From the NCBI RefSeq assembly GCF_000422545.1, contig NZ_AULZ01000005.1, forward strand, positions 1-64,000: a stretch of 64,000 bases of DNA, read 5' to 3'. This stretch comes from Desulfocurvibacter africanus subsp. africanus DSM 2603. GTDB taxonomy: Bacteria > Desulfobacterota > Desulfovibrionia > Desulfovibrionales > Desulfovibrionaceae. The notes beneath the pieces were generated by a model. It did not search any database and was not told where the DNA came from. It saw nothing but the letters and a program-made list of their open reading frames with translations. This document shows positions 1 through 8,351 of this stretch, in pieces (position 1 is the first letter of the stretch; every line of letters begins with the position of its first letter). Both the position numbers and the translations under genes were made by a program.

Positions 1-95
1 CGTTGACGGCGCAAGTGAATTGCGCCTACGCCTACGCGGCGGCAAGCCATGCCGACGCATGGCTTGCAGAGCATTTTCAAAAGCAAAATGCTCTA
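1..95 (+). repeat. Family A repeat (copy A1, left end cut by window)
   Basis: This is the right-hand part of a roughly 125-bp element seen six times in the window. It contains the hairpin GGCGCAAgtgaaTTGCGCC, a second hairpin with arms GCAAGCCATGC and GCATGGCTTGC, and the right terminal repeat ending AAAAGCAAAATGCTCTA. It lies 36 bp beyond the stop codon of the minus-strand cbiA gene. Confidence 0.9.
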
Positions 96-130
96 AGGTG
101 AGTAAGCCTCCAGGCCATTTCGGGGGACAA

Positions 131-1597
131 CTACACGGATTCGGGCTGTCGGATGATCCCCGCGTACTCCGCGGCGGCGCGCACGAAATTTGGCGCCCAG
201 TCGCGGGTGCCCAGGGCGTGGATATGCGTGTAACCGGCAAAGGTGCGCTTGTGCATGAGCCCATCCTGTCCGGCATGCATGCCTGAACCGCGCTCGACGC
301 GCAGGGCGAAATCCAGGTTCGGCGACGGTCCATCCAGGCAGCAGGCCGAGTAATGGAATTCGTGCCCCGCGATGCGCTCGCCTGCCCGGAAGAAAGGCGT
401 GTCGCGCACGGCCTCGGCCTCGATGTAGCCCAAGCCCTGCGGACGGCTGCACAGCCGGGTGGACACGGGGAAAACACCGGCCATGGGCCAGGCTTGGCCC
501 TGGTATTCCAGGTGGCGGGCTAGATACATGAAGCCGCCGCATTCGGCGTATACCGGCATGCCCACTTCGGAGAGCCCGCGCACGCGCTCGCGCACGTCCA
601 CATTGGCGGCCAGGGTTTCGGCGTGCGTCTCGGGAAAGCCCCCGCCCAGATACAGGCCATGCAGTTCGGGCCAAGGCTCTGATGAAAGGATGCTCACACG
701 CACGATCTCGGCTCCGGCGCGCTCCAAGGCCTCGATATTCTCGGGATAGTAGAACCACAGGGCGGCGTCCTGAACCACGCCGATGCGCGGCTTACGCGGC
801 AATGGCAACGGCTCGGGCCAGAGCTTCACCGGCGCGCCTTCCGGCACGGGCGGAAGCGGTGCGGACTCTGCGACCGCACGCACTGCCTGCAGGTCGCAGC
901 TCGAAGCCACCATGTCCGCCAAACGGTCCAGGGCTGCATCCACGTCCTTGGCCAGTTCCTGGTCCGACCACAAGCCCATGTGCCGCTCGGGAATCGGGTT
1001 CTCGGACAGCTTGGGCAACATGCCCATCACCGGCACGTCCGTGTACTCTTCGATGGCCCCGCGCAGGATGGAGCGATGCCGCTCGCCGGCCGTGCGGTTG
1101 CAGACCACTCCGGCAAGTTGCAGGCCGGGCTCGAAGGCCGCGATGCCCGCCACTATGGCGGCGGCGGTGCGGGTCATCTTGGTGCAGTCGAGCACCAGAA
1201 TAACTGGAGCCTTGAGTTGGCGCGACAGCTCGGCCGTGGACAGGGTACCCTGCACGTCACGGCCGTCGAAAATGCCGCGATTGCCCTCCACCACGGCCAG
1301 GTCGAAACCGGCCATGCGATCGGCGAACAGCATGGGCAGCAGCGCGGGCGGCATGAGGTGAGGATCGAGGTTGCAGGCCGTGGCTCTCGCGGCGAGGCCA
1401 AGCCACTTGGCGTCTATGTAGTCGGGGCCTTTCTTGAAGGGGCGCACGGCCAAGCCGCTACGGGCCAAGGCTCGACACAGCCCCAGCGATAGAATCGTCT
1501 TGCCCGACCCGCCGGAAAGGCCGGCCAGGACCACGCGCGGCATGCGCGGATTGCCGAATGGCTTTGAAGGCTGCACAGAGTTGGAAACGTTCTGCAT
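131..1597 (-). CDS. cbiA: Cobyrinate a,c-diamide synthase family amidase (CbiA/DsrN-like)
   Basis: 488 aa. Enzymes of this family are ATP-dependent, glutamine-using amidases that convert side-chain carboxylates of a tetrapyrrole to amides. The N-terminus has the P-loop GLSGGSGKT (about residues 26-34) of the dethiobiotin-synthetase-like ATPase domain. The C-terminal half is a class I glutamine amidotransferase domain with the nucleophile region YAECGGFMYLARHL near residue 350 and a late GHEFHYS histidine motif. It follows dsrD on the same strand, separated by a family A repeat. CbiA makes cobyrinate diamide for B12; the dsr-linked homologue (DsrN) is thought to amidate siroheme for sulfite reductase. 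The dsr position favours the siroheme role, but I cannot exclude B12 synthesis. No strong ribosome site precedes the chosen ATG; an internal ATG at about 1543 is possible. Confidence 0.88.
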   Translation of the reverse strand: MQNVSNSVQPSKPFGNPRMPRVVLAGLSGGSGKTILSLGLCRALARSGLAVRPFKKGPDYIDAKWLGLAARATACNLDPHLMPPALLPMLFADRMAGFDLAVVEGNRGIFDGRDVQGTLSTAELSRQLKAPVILVLDCTKMTRTAAAIVAGIAAFEPGLQLAGVVCNRTAGERHRSILRGAIEEYTDVPVMGMLPKLSENPIPERHMGLWSDQELAKDVDAALDRLADMVASSCDLQAVRAVAESAPLPPVPEGAPVKLWPEPLPLPRKPRIGVVQDAALWFYYPENIEALERAGAEIVRVSILSSEPWPELHGLYLGGGFPETHAETLAANVDVRERVRGLSEVGMPVYAECGGFMYLARHLEYQGQAWPMAGVFPVSTRLCSRPQGLGYIEAEAVRDTPFFRAGERIAGHEFHYSACCLDGPSPNLDFALRVERGSGMHAGQDGLMHKRTFAGYTHIHALGTRDWAPNFVRAAAEYAGIIRQPESV

Positions 1598-1633
1598 TGA
1601 TGGTCTAGTTTGCGGACGGAATGGCTAATGCAT

Positions 1634-1760
1634 TAAGAGCATTTGCTTTTGAAAATGCTCTGCAGGCCATGCGTCGGCATGGCTTGCCGCCGCGTAGGCG
1701 TAGGCGCAATTCACTTGCGCCGTCAACGCCGGAGCGGGCGTCTTGAAAGCAATCTGCTCC
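1634..1760 (-). repeat. Family A repeat (copy A2)
   Basis: Complete copy in minus orientation between dsrD and cbiA. It begins near TAAGAGCATTTGC and ends at AATCTGCTC, with all internal hairpins present. It splits what is usually a tight dsrD-cbiA junction; nothing else is visible between 1598 and 1871. Confidence 0.9.
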
Positions 1761-1871
1761 AATAACACAGAGCCGGGAGGCAGGACGCGTGCTCCCGCCA
1801 ACCCGGCTCCTGCGTGGGCGGACTCCGGAGCGCGCCGTATATGCGCGGCGAACCCGGAGCCGTGGAAATTG

Positions 1872-2114
1872 CTAGTCCTCGCCGGAAGCGTGCTTGCCGG
1901 CGCCCTTGAGGCCGTACATGGTCGTGGAACCGGAAGACCAGTACTCAAGCTTCTCTTCCTTGACCAGATCGGACAAGATCTTCTTCACTTCGCGCGGCTT
2001 GCCGTCGGGAAACAACGCGGTGAAGTCGTTGAAGTAGAACTTGGTCTTCTTTTCTCTCTTTTCCTCAAGGAACTTGAGGACCTCGTCTTTCGCGGTCGCT
2101 GGATCGAACGGCAT
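1872..2114 (-). CDS. dsrD: Dissimilatory sulfite reductase-associated protein DsrD
   Basis: 80 aa, the normal size for DsrD. The sequence (MPFDPATAKDEVLKFLEEK... then YFNDFTALFPDGK) matches the small winged-helix DsrD protein of sulfate reducers, which lies directly after dsrB. DsrD has been linked to sulfate/sulfite reduction and reported to act on DsrAB activity rather than as a catalytic subunit; it has no cysteines or cofactor motifs here. The start is supported by an AAGGGGG ribosome site six bases upstream. It is the third gene of dsrABD, and a strong RNA hairpin separates it from dsrB. Confidence 0.97.
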   Translation of the reverse strand: MPFDPATAKDEVLKFLEEKREKKTKFYFNDFTALFPDGKPREVKKILSDLVKEEKLEYWSSGSTTMYGLKGAGKHASGED

Positions 2115-2136
2115 TGCAAACCCCCTTGCTTAGGAG

Positions 2137-2164
2137 CAGGGGCGCGGCCTTGGCCGCGCCCCTG
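2137..2164 (-). promoter_or_regulatory. Intercistronic hairpin between dsrB and dsrD
   Basis: Perfect 13-bp stem (CAGGGGCGCGGCC) closed by a two-base TT spacer, 19 bp after the dsrB stop. No U-tract follows on the minus strand, so it is not a classical terminator. It more likely stabilises or processes the dsrAB message and sets a different level for dsrD. Confidence 0.65.
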
Positions 2165-2182
2165 GTTGAGTGCCTCAGCCTT

Positions 2183-3328
2183 CTACCACTTGAACTGGGT
2201 GCTCTGGCGCCAGGTGTAGTAGGCGTGATCGCGGAAGTCGTCGATGAGGTGGTGGGTGAAGGGAAGTCCGGTGACTTCGAAGAACTTCTCCCAACCGATG
2301 CGCTCGGCCCACTCGCCCACGCGCTCGTACTTCCTGGCGTCCTTGGCATAGGCCTCAAGAATCTGCTTGATGACCTTGGTCAGGGACGGCCAACGCGGAG
2401 GCTCGTTGGGCACGTAGGCCACGACGACCTTGGAGAACTTAGGCATGGACAGACGGTTGGAAACCTTACCGCCAACCATGATGGCGCAGCCGTCACCCTC
2501 GGCGTCAGCCAGGGGCAGCGCGGCGCACATGGTGTAGCAGTTGCCGCAGAACATGCAGCGCTCGTCCTTGATGGCCACGGTGTTGCGCTGCTTGCCGTCG
2601 ATCTCGATCTTGGTCGGACGGATGGCGGCGGTGGGGCAGGCGGCAACGGCCAGCGGGATTTCGCAGATCTGATCAAGAACCGCGTGGTCCTTGAGGGGCG
2701 GCTTGCGGTGGATGCCCACGACCGCGATGTCGGAGCAGTGCACGGCACCACACATGTTCAGACAGCAGGCCAGGGCCAAACGGACCGAAGCCGGCAGCTT
2801 CATGCTGGTGAAGTACTCGAACACTTCGTCCATCACGGCCTTGACTGGGCCGGCGGCGTCGGTGGCCGGGGTGTGGCAGTGCTGCCAGCCCTGGGTGTGC
2901 ACCATGTTCGGGGTCGAAGCGCCGGTGCCGCCGATGGGGAACTTGAGGGAGCCGCCGGGGAACTTGCGGCTCTTCAGGTCGTCCATCAGGGGCTTCACCT
3001 TGGCCTTGGAATCGACCATGAACTCCACGTTGTTACGCGTGGTGAAGCGCAGGTGCCCGCCGCAATGCTTGTCGGCGACAGCGCACATCTCGCGGATGAG
3101 CCCTACGGACATGAGGCGGGCGGCGCCCACGCGGACGGAGTAGACTTCGTCACCGGACTCGGCCTTGTGCATGAGCACGCCGGGCTCCAGGATCTCGTGG
3201 TACAGCCACTGGCCGTAGTTCTTCTTGATGACCGGGGGCAGGAACTCATCATATTTGCGGGGGCCGATATCGGAGATGCGGTTCTCCATCGGCTTCTCAG
3301 GATTGTATCCAGAGGAAATGAAAGCCAT
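2183..3328 (-). CDS. dsrB: Dissimilatory sulfite reductase beta subunit
   Basis: 381 aa. Beta subunit of the cytoplasmic siroheme enzyme that reduces sulfite in the last step of sulfate respiration. The siroheme/[4Fe-4S] cysteines are visible as C151 and the C188-C189-x3-C193 group, spaced as in Desulfovibrio vulgaris DsrB. A ferredoxin insert ([11 protein letters not shown], about residues 250-260) supplies a second iron-sulfur cluster. The start has a GGGAGG site seven bases upstream. It is 63 bp downstream of dsrA and clearly co-transcribed. Confidence 0.98.
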   Translation of the reverse strand: MAFISSGYNPEKPMENRISDIGPRKYDEFLPPVIKKNYGQWLYHEILEPGVLMHKAESGDEVYSVRVGAARLMSVGLIREMCAVADKHCGGHLRFTTRNNVEFMVDSKAKVKPLMDDLKSRKFPGGSLKFPIGGTGASTPNMVHTQGWQHCHTPATDAAGPVKAVMDEVFEYFTSMKLPASVRLALACCLNMCGAVHCSDIAVVGIHRKPPLKDHAVLDQICEIPLAVAACPTAAIRPTKIEIDGKQRNTVAIKDERCMFCGNCYTMCAALPLADAEGDGCAIMVGGKVSNRLSMPKFSKVVVAYVPNEPPRWPSLTKVIKQILEAYAKDARKYERVGEWAERIGWEKFFEVTGLPFTHHLIDDFRDHAYYTWRQSTQFKW

Positions 3329-3391
3329 TGTGCTTCCTCCCTAGGTATTTCGTTAGCTCTTGTTCGCCAAAACCTCAAGCCGCGAATCCGA

Positions 3392-4702
3392 CTAGCGCGC
3401 GTGACGCTTGCGGTACTCTTCGATGGGCCGATCCCAGTTGCCAACCTCTTCTTCCTTCCAGAAGATGTAGGGGTTCTCACGGGGATACTTGACGTGGCGC
3501 GCATCGGGCTCGACGCCAATGACGTTGAGCACCTTCTGCAAGGACATGCGGCGCATGGTCTCGCCGACGCGCTCGCGGTTCTTGCCCTCTTCCATCCACC
3601 AATCCCAGATCTTCTCGACGACTTCCTTGATCTCGTCGAAAGGATCCTCGGCGGGAACGAAGGGCACGATGAGCGAAGACATCTGCTGGCCGTCCAGGAT
3701 GGGAGCCTTGGCGCCGAGCAGGATCGAGGCGCCGGTCTCGGTGCCGACGCGCAGGGCGCGGGGCATGACGGCGATGCAGTGCATGCAGCGCACGCAGTTC
3801 TTGTTGTCGATGGACAGCTTGGAGCCGTCCCACTTGATGCACTGGCCCGGGCAGCGATTCACGACTTCAGCCGTGATGTCGAACTTGCCCCAGTCGCGAC
3901 CGGCGTGGGCGCCGGCGTTGGGCTTGAACTCGCCGCCGACGTAGGCCTTGACGGCCTCCTGGTCGATGCGGATGTCGCTCTTCCAGGTGCCGATGACCGA
4001 GAAGTCGGAACGGGCGATGGAACACACGCAGCCCATGGGGCAGCCGTCGAACTTGAACTTGAACTTGTAGGGGAAGGCGGGGCGGTGCAGCTCGTCCTGG
4101 TACTGCTGGACCATGGAGTACTCAAGGGCCATGGTGTCGTAGCAGGCGAACTCACAGCGAGACTTGCCAAGGCAGCCGGCGGGCGTGCGCAGGTTGGAGC
4201 CGGAGCCGCCCAGGTCGGTGTTCATATTGTGGGTCAGTTCGAAGAAGATCTCTTCGAGCTGCTCGGTGAAGGTGCCCAGGAGCACGATGTCACCGGTGGA
4301 GCCGTGCATGTTGGTCATGCCGGAACCACGCAGATCCCAGATGTCGCACAGGTCTGTCAGGAACTTGGTCGTGTAGTACTTGCCGGACGGCTGGTTCACG
4401 CGCACGGTGTGGAAGTGGGCCACGCCGGGGAACTGCTGGGGCATGTCGCAGTAACGGCCGATAACGCCGCCGCCGTAACCGAACACGCCAACGATGCCGC
4501 CGTGCTTCCAGTGAGTCTCCATGTCCTTGTAGGAGAGTTCCTGCAAGCCGAGCCAGTCTTCACAGACATCAGCCGGAATCTGGTAATCGATGTTATCAGG
4601 GTTAGCCTTGCGACGCTCGGCTTCGCCCTTGATGTCATCAACCCAGCTTGGCCAAGGCCCCTTGGTCAACTCATCGAGCATCGGGGTCTTGTGTTTTGCC
4701 AT
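3392..4702 (-). CDS. dsrA: Dissimilatory sulfite reductase alpha subunit
   Basis: 436 aa from the chosen start. Alpha subunit of DsrAB. The catalytic siroheme-linked [4Fe-4S] ligands C177, C183, C221 and C225 are all present, as in D. vulgaris DsrA. A ferredoxin domain follows with CPGQC (C284, C288) and CVRCMHC (C303-C309). The frame opens nine codons earlier, but the ATG at 4702 (MAKHKTPMLDEL) has a GGAGG site seven bases upstream and matches the family N-terminus, so it is preferred. First gene of dsrABD. Confidence 0.98.
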   Translation of the reverse strand: MAKHKTPMLDELTKGPWPSWVDDIKGEAERRKANPDNIDYQIPADVCEDWLGLQELSYKDMETHWKHGGIVGVFGYGGGVIGRYCDMPQQFPGVAHFHTVRVNQPSGKYYTTKFLTDLCDIWDLRGSGMTNMHGSTGDIVLLGTFTEQLEEIFFELTHNMNTDLGGSGSNLRTPAGCLGKSRCEFACYDTMALEYSMVQQYQDELHRPAFPYKFKFKFDGCPMGCVCSIARSDFSVIGTWKSDIRIDQEAVKAYVGGEFKPNAGAHAGRDWGKFDITAEVVNRCPGQCIKWDGSKLSIDNKNCVRCMHCIAVMPRALRVGTETGASILLGAKAPILDGQQMSSLIVPFVPAEDPFDEIKEVVEKIWDWWMEEGKNRERVGETMRRMSLQKVLNVIGVEPDARHVKYPRENPYIFWKEEEVGNWDRPIEEYRKRHAR

Positions 4703-5115
4703 GGTGCTACCTCCATCGGTTTCAATCATTTACAGGCCGCAACCAGTACAGAGCCATCATCTATTACGACCTTCGTCACGCCACAGGCAGGCCGATGCGA
4801 AGGGCTCTCTCAGCGCTGGGATGAAAGGATGAGTCCGCCCAATGAAGCCTCATCTCGCCTTATAATGGACAAGAACACCTGTTTGCTAGAAGCAATCAGG
4901 GATTTTGTCAACCCAAATGCCTTGCAGGCCAATGACTTGGCGGTACCTGTTCCCTTCAAACCCTCCTTCCAACGGAGCTGCTAGGCAAACTTTTGGGTGC
5001 ATACGACACCCTCAATTTACCTGATTTCTAGTACCTGAGACATACGAAAAGCACAATGGTTTTACCTGCCAGCCGCATGATGCTGAACTATTTTTCACAA
5101 GGCCGGTTTTACTAC
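4703..5115. other. Intergenic region upstream of dsrA (leader and promoter)
   Basis: 413 bp without a credible gene, more AT-rich than its surroundings. It holds the dsr promoter candidate described separately and a leader of about 170 bases. No riboswitch or operator was recognised. Confidence 0.7.
4883..4911 (-). promoter_or_regulatory. Candidate sigma-70 promoter for dsrABD
   Basis: On the minus strand a perfect TTGACA (-35, 4906-4911) is followed after 17 bp by TAGCAA (4883-4888). The -10 is weak; a TATAAG nearer the gene (about 4860-4865) is an alternative -10 without a good -35. Assignment is from pattern only. Confidence 0.4.
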
Positions 5116-5874
5116 TCAAGCCAAACGTTTCAAGGCTTCTCTGCTCAGATCGCCCACGGTGGTCCGTATCAGCCGGCCATCCTGAAACAACTCCAGACCG
5201 GTCTGATCTTTCATCTGGGCGGTCACCGCATTGCGAACCTCGGGACCGAGGGAGCCGCCGGACTCCGCCAGCAGACCCAGCACCCAGCAGGCCAGCCCCC
5301 TGGCCACGGCATCGTGGCACTCCACTGCCTCGGCCGCGGTTTTCCCCTCCACGCCCCTGGAGGGGTCGAGCACCAGCAGCAGGTCGGGCACGGCCTTGCG
5401 CGCCAGTTCGGGTCGGGTCCGAGCCAGCCGGCCGAGACCCCACAGCACCCCGCGGCGCAGGGCCGCGTTATCGAGGTAGTTGCCATGGCAGATGTCGCCC
5501 CCGGCCTCGCGCACGTAGGACACGAGAATTGAATGGTACTCCCGCGCCAGCCCCTCGTGTCCGGCCAGAATCGCTCCCATGGCCTCGGCCACGCCCCAGC
5601 CTATGTTCCCGGACTCCTCGTTCAAGCGCCACATCATCTGGCGCATGACCATCCGCGCGGCTTCCATGTCCCGCCGAGCCAAAGACGACACGGTCAGTCC
5701 GAAGGCCTCCACAGCCCGCCAGCGCACGAGATCGTCCCTGTGCAGGAGCATCTGGAACAGCGGCCCAATCAAGTCGCCGGGCCGTTCGCCGGCCAGGCTC
5801 TCCACCTGCTTGGACCAGTCGTCCGACGTCAGGGCTTGGACCAGCCCGGCTTTAAGCTCTCGAAAACGCGCCAT
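5116..5874 (-). CDS. HEAT-repeat-like protein, function unknown
   Basis: 252 aa. The protein is built of repeated amphipathic helices with HEAT/PBS-lyase-like phrasing, for example HRDDLVRWRAVEAFGLTV, GNIGWGVAEAMGAIL and NAALRRGVLWGLGRLA. No signal peptide, membrane segment or catalytic motif is visible, so a cytoplasmic protein-binding scaffold is the most that can be inferred. It lies about 410 bp upstream of dsrA on the same strand. A conserved SREALKRLA ending is seen. The relation to sulfite reduction is only positional. Confidence 0.7.
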   Translation of the reverse strand: MARFRELKAGLVQALTSDDWSKQVESLAGERPGDLIGPLFQMLLHRDDLVRWRAVEAFGLTVSSLARRDMEAARMVMRQMMWRLNEESGNIGWGVAEAMGAILAGHEGLAREYHSILVSYVREAGGDICHGNYLDNAALRRGVLWGLGRLARTRPELARKAVPDLLLVLDPSRGVEGKTAAEAVECHDAVARGLACWVLGLLAESGGSLGPEVRNAVTAQMKDQTGLELFQDGRLIRTTVGDLSREALKRLA

Positions 5875-5941
5875 GAACCCACTCCGGATTTTGTCCTACG
5901 CTACGCCCGTTTGAAGCTCACCGCAACGCGGCCCAAACAAA

Positions 5942-5973
5942 ACGGCCGCCTCCCGAAATCGGAAGGCGGCCGT
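5942..5973 (-). terminator. Rho-independent terminator after the TPR gene
   Basis: Stem ACGGCCGCCttcc/ggaAGGCGGCCGT with a short loop, followed on the minus strand by TTTTGTTT. It lies 25 bp after the stop of the TPR gene and ends that transcript before the HEAT gene. Confidence 0.8.
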
Positions 5974-5997
5974 AGACGTGCATCATGGACGAAAAAC

Positions 5998-6621
5998 TTA
6001 GGCCCCGTGGGCCTCCAGCTCCTTGAGCAAGCCCTCGGGCGGCTCGAAGCCGGTCTTGCGAGCCTGCTCGACGTACTCGCGGGCCTTGGCGTGGTTGCCG
6101 CGCTCGAGTTCCACCAGGGCCAGGTTGTTGAGAGCCGGGCCGAAGTTGGCCTCGATCTCCAGGGCGCGCTTGGAATAGCCCTCGGACTCGTCCAAATCGC
6201 CCTTCATGTACAGGGCTCCGCCCAGGCTGGCGATGGCCTGCACGAAGTTGGCGTCCTTTTTGATGGCCTGCTTGAAGGCCTTGATGGCTTCATCGACATT
6301 GCCGCGCTGCATGTACACGAAGCCCATGTTGGCGTAGGGCACGGGAAACAGCGGCATGTTCTTGGCCGCGATCTCGTTGTAATGCAGGCAACCCTCAAGA
6401 TCCCCGCGCTGCATGGCGATGCCGCCGAGCTGCACATAAGCCTCGACCAGCTTCGACGAGCAGTCCACGGCCTTGAGAAAGGCCTCCTCGGCCTCCTTGA
6501 ACATGCGCTTGGTCAGAAAGCCCATGCCGAGGTTGTAGTGCGTGTTGGCGCACTGCGGGTTGTCCTGGAGCTTGTTCATCTGCTCCGCGATGTATGCGTC
6601 GACTTTTGCGGTGTTGCTCAT
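5998..6621 (-). CDS. Tetratricopeptide repeat protein
   Basis: 207 aa. Consists almost wholly of about five TPR units (for example THYNLGMGFLTKRMFKEAEE, PYANMGFVYMQRGNVDEAIK, PALNNLALVELERGNHAKAR). There is no signal peptide, so it is a cytoplasmic protein-protein adaptor with unknown partners. The start has a GGAGG site eight bases upstream, and a clear terminator follows. It is separated by about 60 bp from the small protein gene upstream and may share its transcript. Confidence 0.85.
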   Translation of the reverse strand: MSNTAKVDAYIAEQMNKLQDNPQCANTHYNLGMGFLTKRMFKEAEEAFLKAVDCSSKLVEAYVQLGGIAMQRGDLEGCLHYNEIAAKNMPLFPVPYANMGFVYMQRGNVDEAIKAFKQAIKKDANFVQAIASLGGALYMKGDLDESEGYSKRALEIEANFGPALNNLALVELERGNHAKAREYVEQARKTGFEPPEGLLKELEAHGA

Positions 6622-6681
6622 GCGCGTGTCCTCCGAAGGTGGCGAGTATGCATATATGACGGCCTCGGGTCTTCTGCCCGG

Positions 6682-7029
6682 CTAATCCTTGAGCACGCCC
6701 TGCTCCCTGAGAAAATCCAGGTACCAGCGGGCGAAATCCATCATGCCGACGTAGCGGTCGGCGCTGTTGATGATGCCGTTGGCCAAATCGAAGGCCCCCT
6801 GGGCATAGGCGTCGTCGTGACGCCGCTCGGGCACGCTGCGCAGGAACGAACGCACGAGCTCGTGGGCCGTGAGCTTGACCTCGTCGGTGCGAATGTCGAT
6901 AGGGTCGTTGGGCTCGGCGAACGGCTCCCAGCTTTCGTAGCCAATCTTGTCCACGAACTTGCGCCGTCTGGGAGAAAGACGCTCGTAGATGGCCCGCTTC
7001 TGAGCCTCGTGTTCAGGACTGCCGGCCAC
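6682..7029 (-). CDS. Small conserved hypothetical protein
   Basis: 115 aa, GTG start placed directly after the TAG stop of the upstream YkgJ-type gene, with GAGG seven bases before it; the pair is surely translationally coupled. The protein is helical and hydrophilic (SPRRRKFVDKIGYESWEPF, SADRYVGMMDFARWYLDFL) with no cysteines or known motif. I do not recognise the family. The zero-base junction suggests it works with the Cys-cluster protein. Confidence 0.75.
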   Translation of the reverse strand: MAGSPEHEAQKRAIYERLSPRRRKFVDKIGYESWEPFAEPNDPIDIRTDEVKLTAHELVRSFLRSVPERRHDDAYAQGAFDLANGIINSADRYVGMMDFARWYLDFLREQGVLKD

Positions 7030-7893
7030 CTATTTGCCTCCGAGTTCGATGATCGTCGGGCTGCCCTTGCACCCGCCCGGTCCGGAAGACGCACAGCCCG
7101 TGCAGTCCGACTTCTCGCAGCCGGAGCAATCACCATCCTGGGCCTCGGCCATGGGCTTTATGCCGGAGGCGGCCGGTCTGGCCTCAGCCTGCTCGCCGGC
7201 CTGCGCCATAGCGAAGGGATCGGCGTGCATGGCCTCAACGACGGCGGTGTCCTTGCCCAGATACTCCTCATCGAACTTTGTCATGAGCGCCGTGGCCAGG
7301 GGGATGTGCATGGTGGTCATGGCCTTGAACTTGGTATTCAGGCTGTCCACGAGTTCCTGACCCAGCTCCACGAGCGCGTCCTGGATACGCTCCATGTTCA
7401 CCGTGGGATAGGGCTTGCCCGGCTCGAAGCCCGACATGCCGCAGGTGTGGGCCTGACCGCCGATGGCTAGGGGAATGCCGTACAAACGACAGGTGATGGG
7501 CCGGATGTCGTAGAGCACGCAGGTATCATTCGCGCCGAGCATGGGACAGCGAATGCGCTTCTTGGCCACGTCCTCCAGGATATCTTCGGCCTGGACACCC
7601 GATTCGCTGCGCTTGAAGGCCTTCTTGGCCAGCTTGATCTGCTTGCGCTCGGCCTCGTCGGCGCGGTCCAGCACCGCCTGGCGTTCCAGACCTTGCAGAG
7701 TCTGGTTGAACTTGTGGTTTATATAAAGCGCTTCCACGATGCTCAAGTCGAATACGGCGTTGCAGCAGTCGCTGCAGCCCGGCCGACAAGCCACGGCATC
7801 GCCGCACTGCTCGCGCACCCGCTGAAAAACCCCGTCCACCGAGGCCACGAGCTTCTCGTACTTGGCAAAGATATCACTGAAGTCCAGAGCCAT
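7030..7893 (-). CDS. YkgJ-family cysteine-cluster protein
   Basis: 287 aa from the ATG at 7893 (MALDFSDIFAKYEK), chosen because AAGGAGAG lies just upstream; the frame is open 28 codons further. The motif CRPGCSDCCN and the later RCPMLGANDTCVLYDIRPITCR are the CxxCxxCC...C...RPxxCR signature of the YkgJ (UPF0153) family, thought to bind zinc or iron-sulfur. An unusual C-terminal tail is rich in Cys-Gly pairs (CSGCEKSDCTGCASSGPGGC), adding about eight potential metal ligands beyond the family core. Function is unknown; coupled to the small protein downstream. Confidence 0.8.
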   Translation of the reverse strand: MALDFSDIFAKYEKLVASVDGVFQRVREQCGDAVACRPGCSDCCNAVFDLSIVEALYINHKFNQTLQGLERQAVLDRADEAERKQIKLAKKAFKRSESGVQAEDILEDVAKKRIRCPMLGANDTCVLYDIRPITCRLYGIPLAIGGQAHTCGMSGFEPGKPYPTVNMERIQDALVELGQELVDSLNTKFKAMTTMHIPLATALMTKFDEEYLGKDTAVVEAMHADPFAMAQAGEQAEARPAASGIKPMAEAQDGDCSGCEKSDCTGCASSGPGGCKGSPTIIELGGK

Positions 7894-8103
7894 GCCTTCT
7901 CTCCTTGGGGGATGGTTCTCGGCGCGTCCGGTAGCGGCCGGGAGGCTGCGCGCCTTGTCGGCGCGTGTGCCCATCAAGCGCCTATTAGGTCGCGGCAGGA
8001 CTCAAGTTAGTAAGTGCGATCAGGCGATCCGTCAATGGACGGCAATCAACGGAGACGATCAAGTGGAAACGGATCGAAGGAAATGGCGGGCGCCGACGCA
8101 AAC

Positions 8104-8141
8104 AAAAAAAGCGGGAACAGTGGAGATCCACCGTTCCCGCT
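8104..8141 (-). terminator. Rho-independent terminator after ferredoxin III
   Basis: Stem AGCGGGAAC...GTTCCCGCT (8110-8141) with an inner GTGGA/TCCAC extension, followed on the minus strand by seven T. It lies 21 bp after the ferredoxin stop. Confidence 0.88.
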
Positions 8142-8162
8142 TCAGATCGGGCGAAACCTGGA

Positions 8163-8351
8163 CTAGTTCTCTTCGACGGTCAGAGCGTCCTGCTCGCAAA
8201 CTTCGACGCAAGACTCGCAGCCGAGGCACTCATCCTCGTTGACCGCGACAGCCTTGCCGTCCTGCAGCTCATAGACCTCGACAGGGCAAACGTCCACGCA
8301 CTCGCCGTCGCCGGTGCACTTGTCGGTGTCGATGGTGATCTTGTAACCCAT
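8163..8351 (-). CDS. 7Fe-8S ferredoxin (D. africanus ferredoxin III type)
   Basis: 62 aa including Met. A small soluble electron carrier with two cluster motifs. The second is a normal CLGCESC; the first reads CTGDGEC, where Asp (residue 14 after Met removal) replaces the second cysteine. This arrangement gives a [3Fe-4S] cluster that readily takes up a fourth metal, the classic property of D. africanus ferredoxin III, and the whole sequence appears to be that protein from memory. GGAGG lies seven bases before ATG and a terminator follows, so it is monocistronic. Confidence 0.97.
   Translation of the reverse strand: MGYKITIDTDKCTGDGECVDVCPVEVYELQDGKAVAVNEDECLGCESCVEVCEQDALTVEEN

Noticed and set aside
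2114-4984. 956-codon open frame on the plus strand opposite dsrA and dsrB
   Set aside because: It is exactly antisense to two clear genes; the protein is rich in His, Gly and Val from mirrored GC-rich codons and has no family character.
5533-7470. 645-codon plus-strand frame opposite the TPR and YkgJ-type genes
   Set aside because: Crosses three real genes and their spacers on the other strand; no domain is visible.
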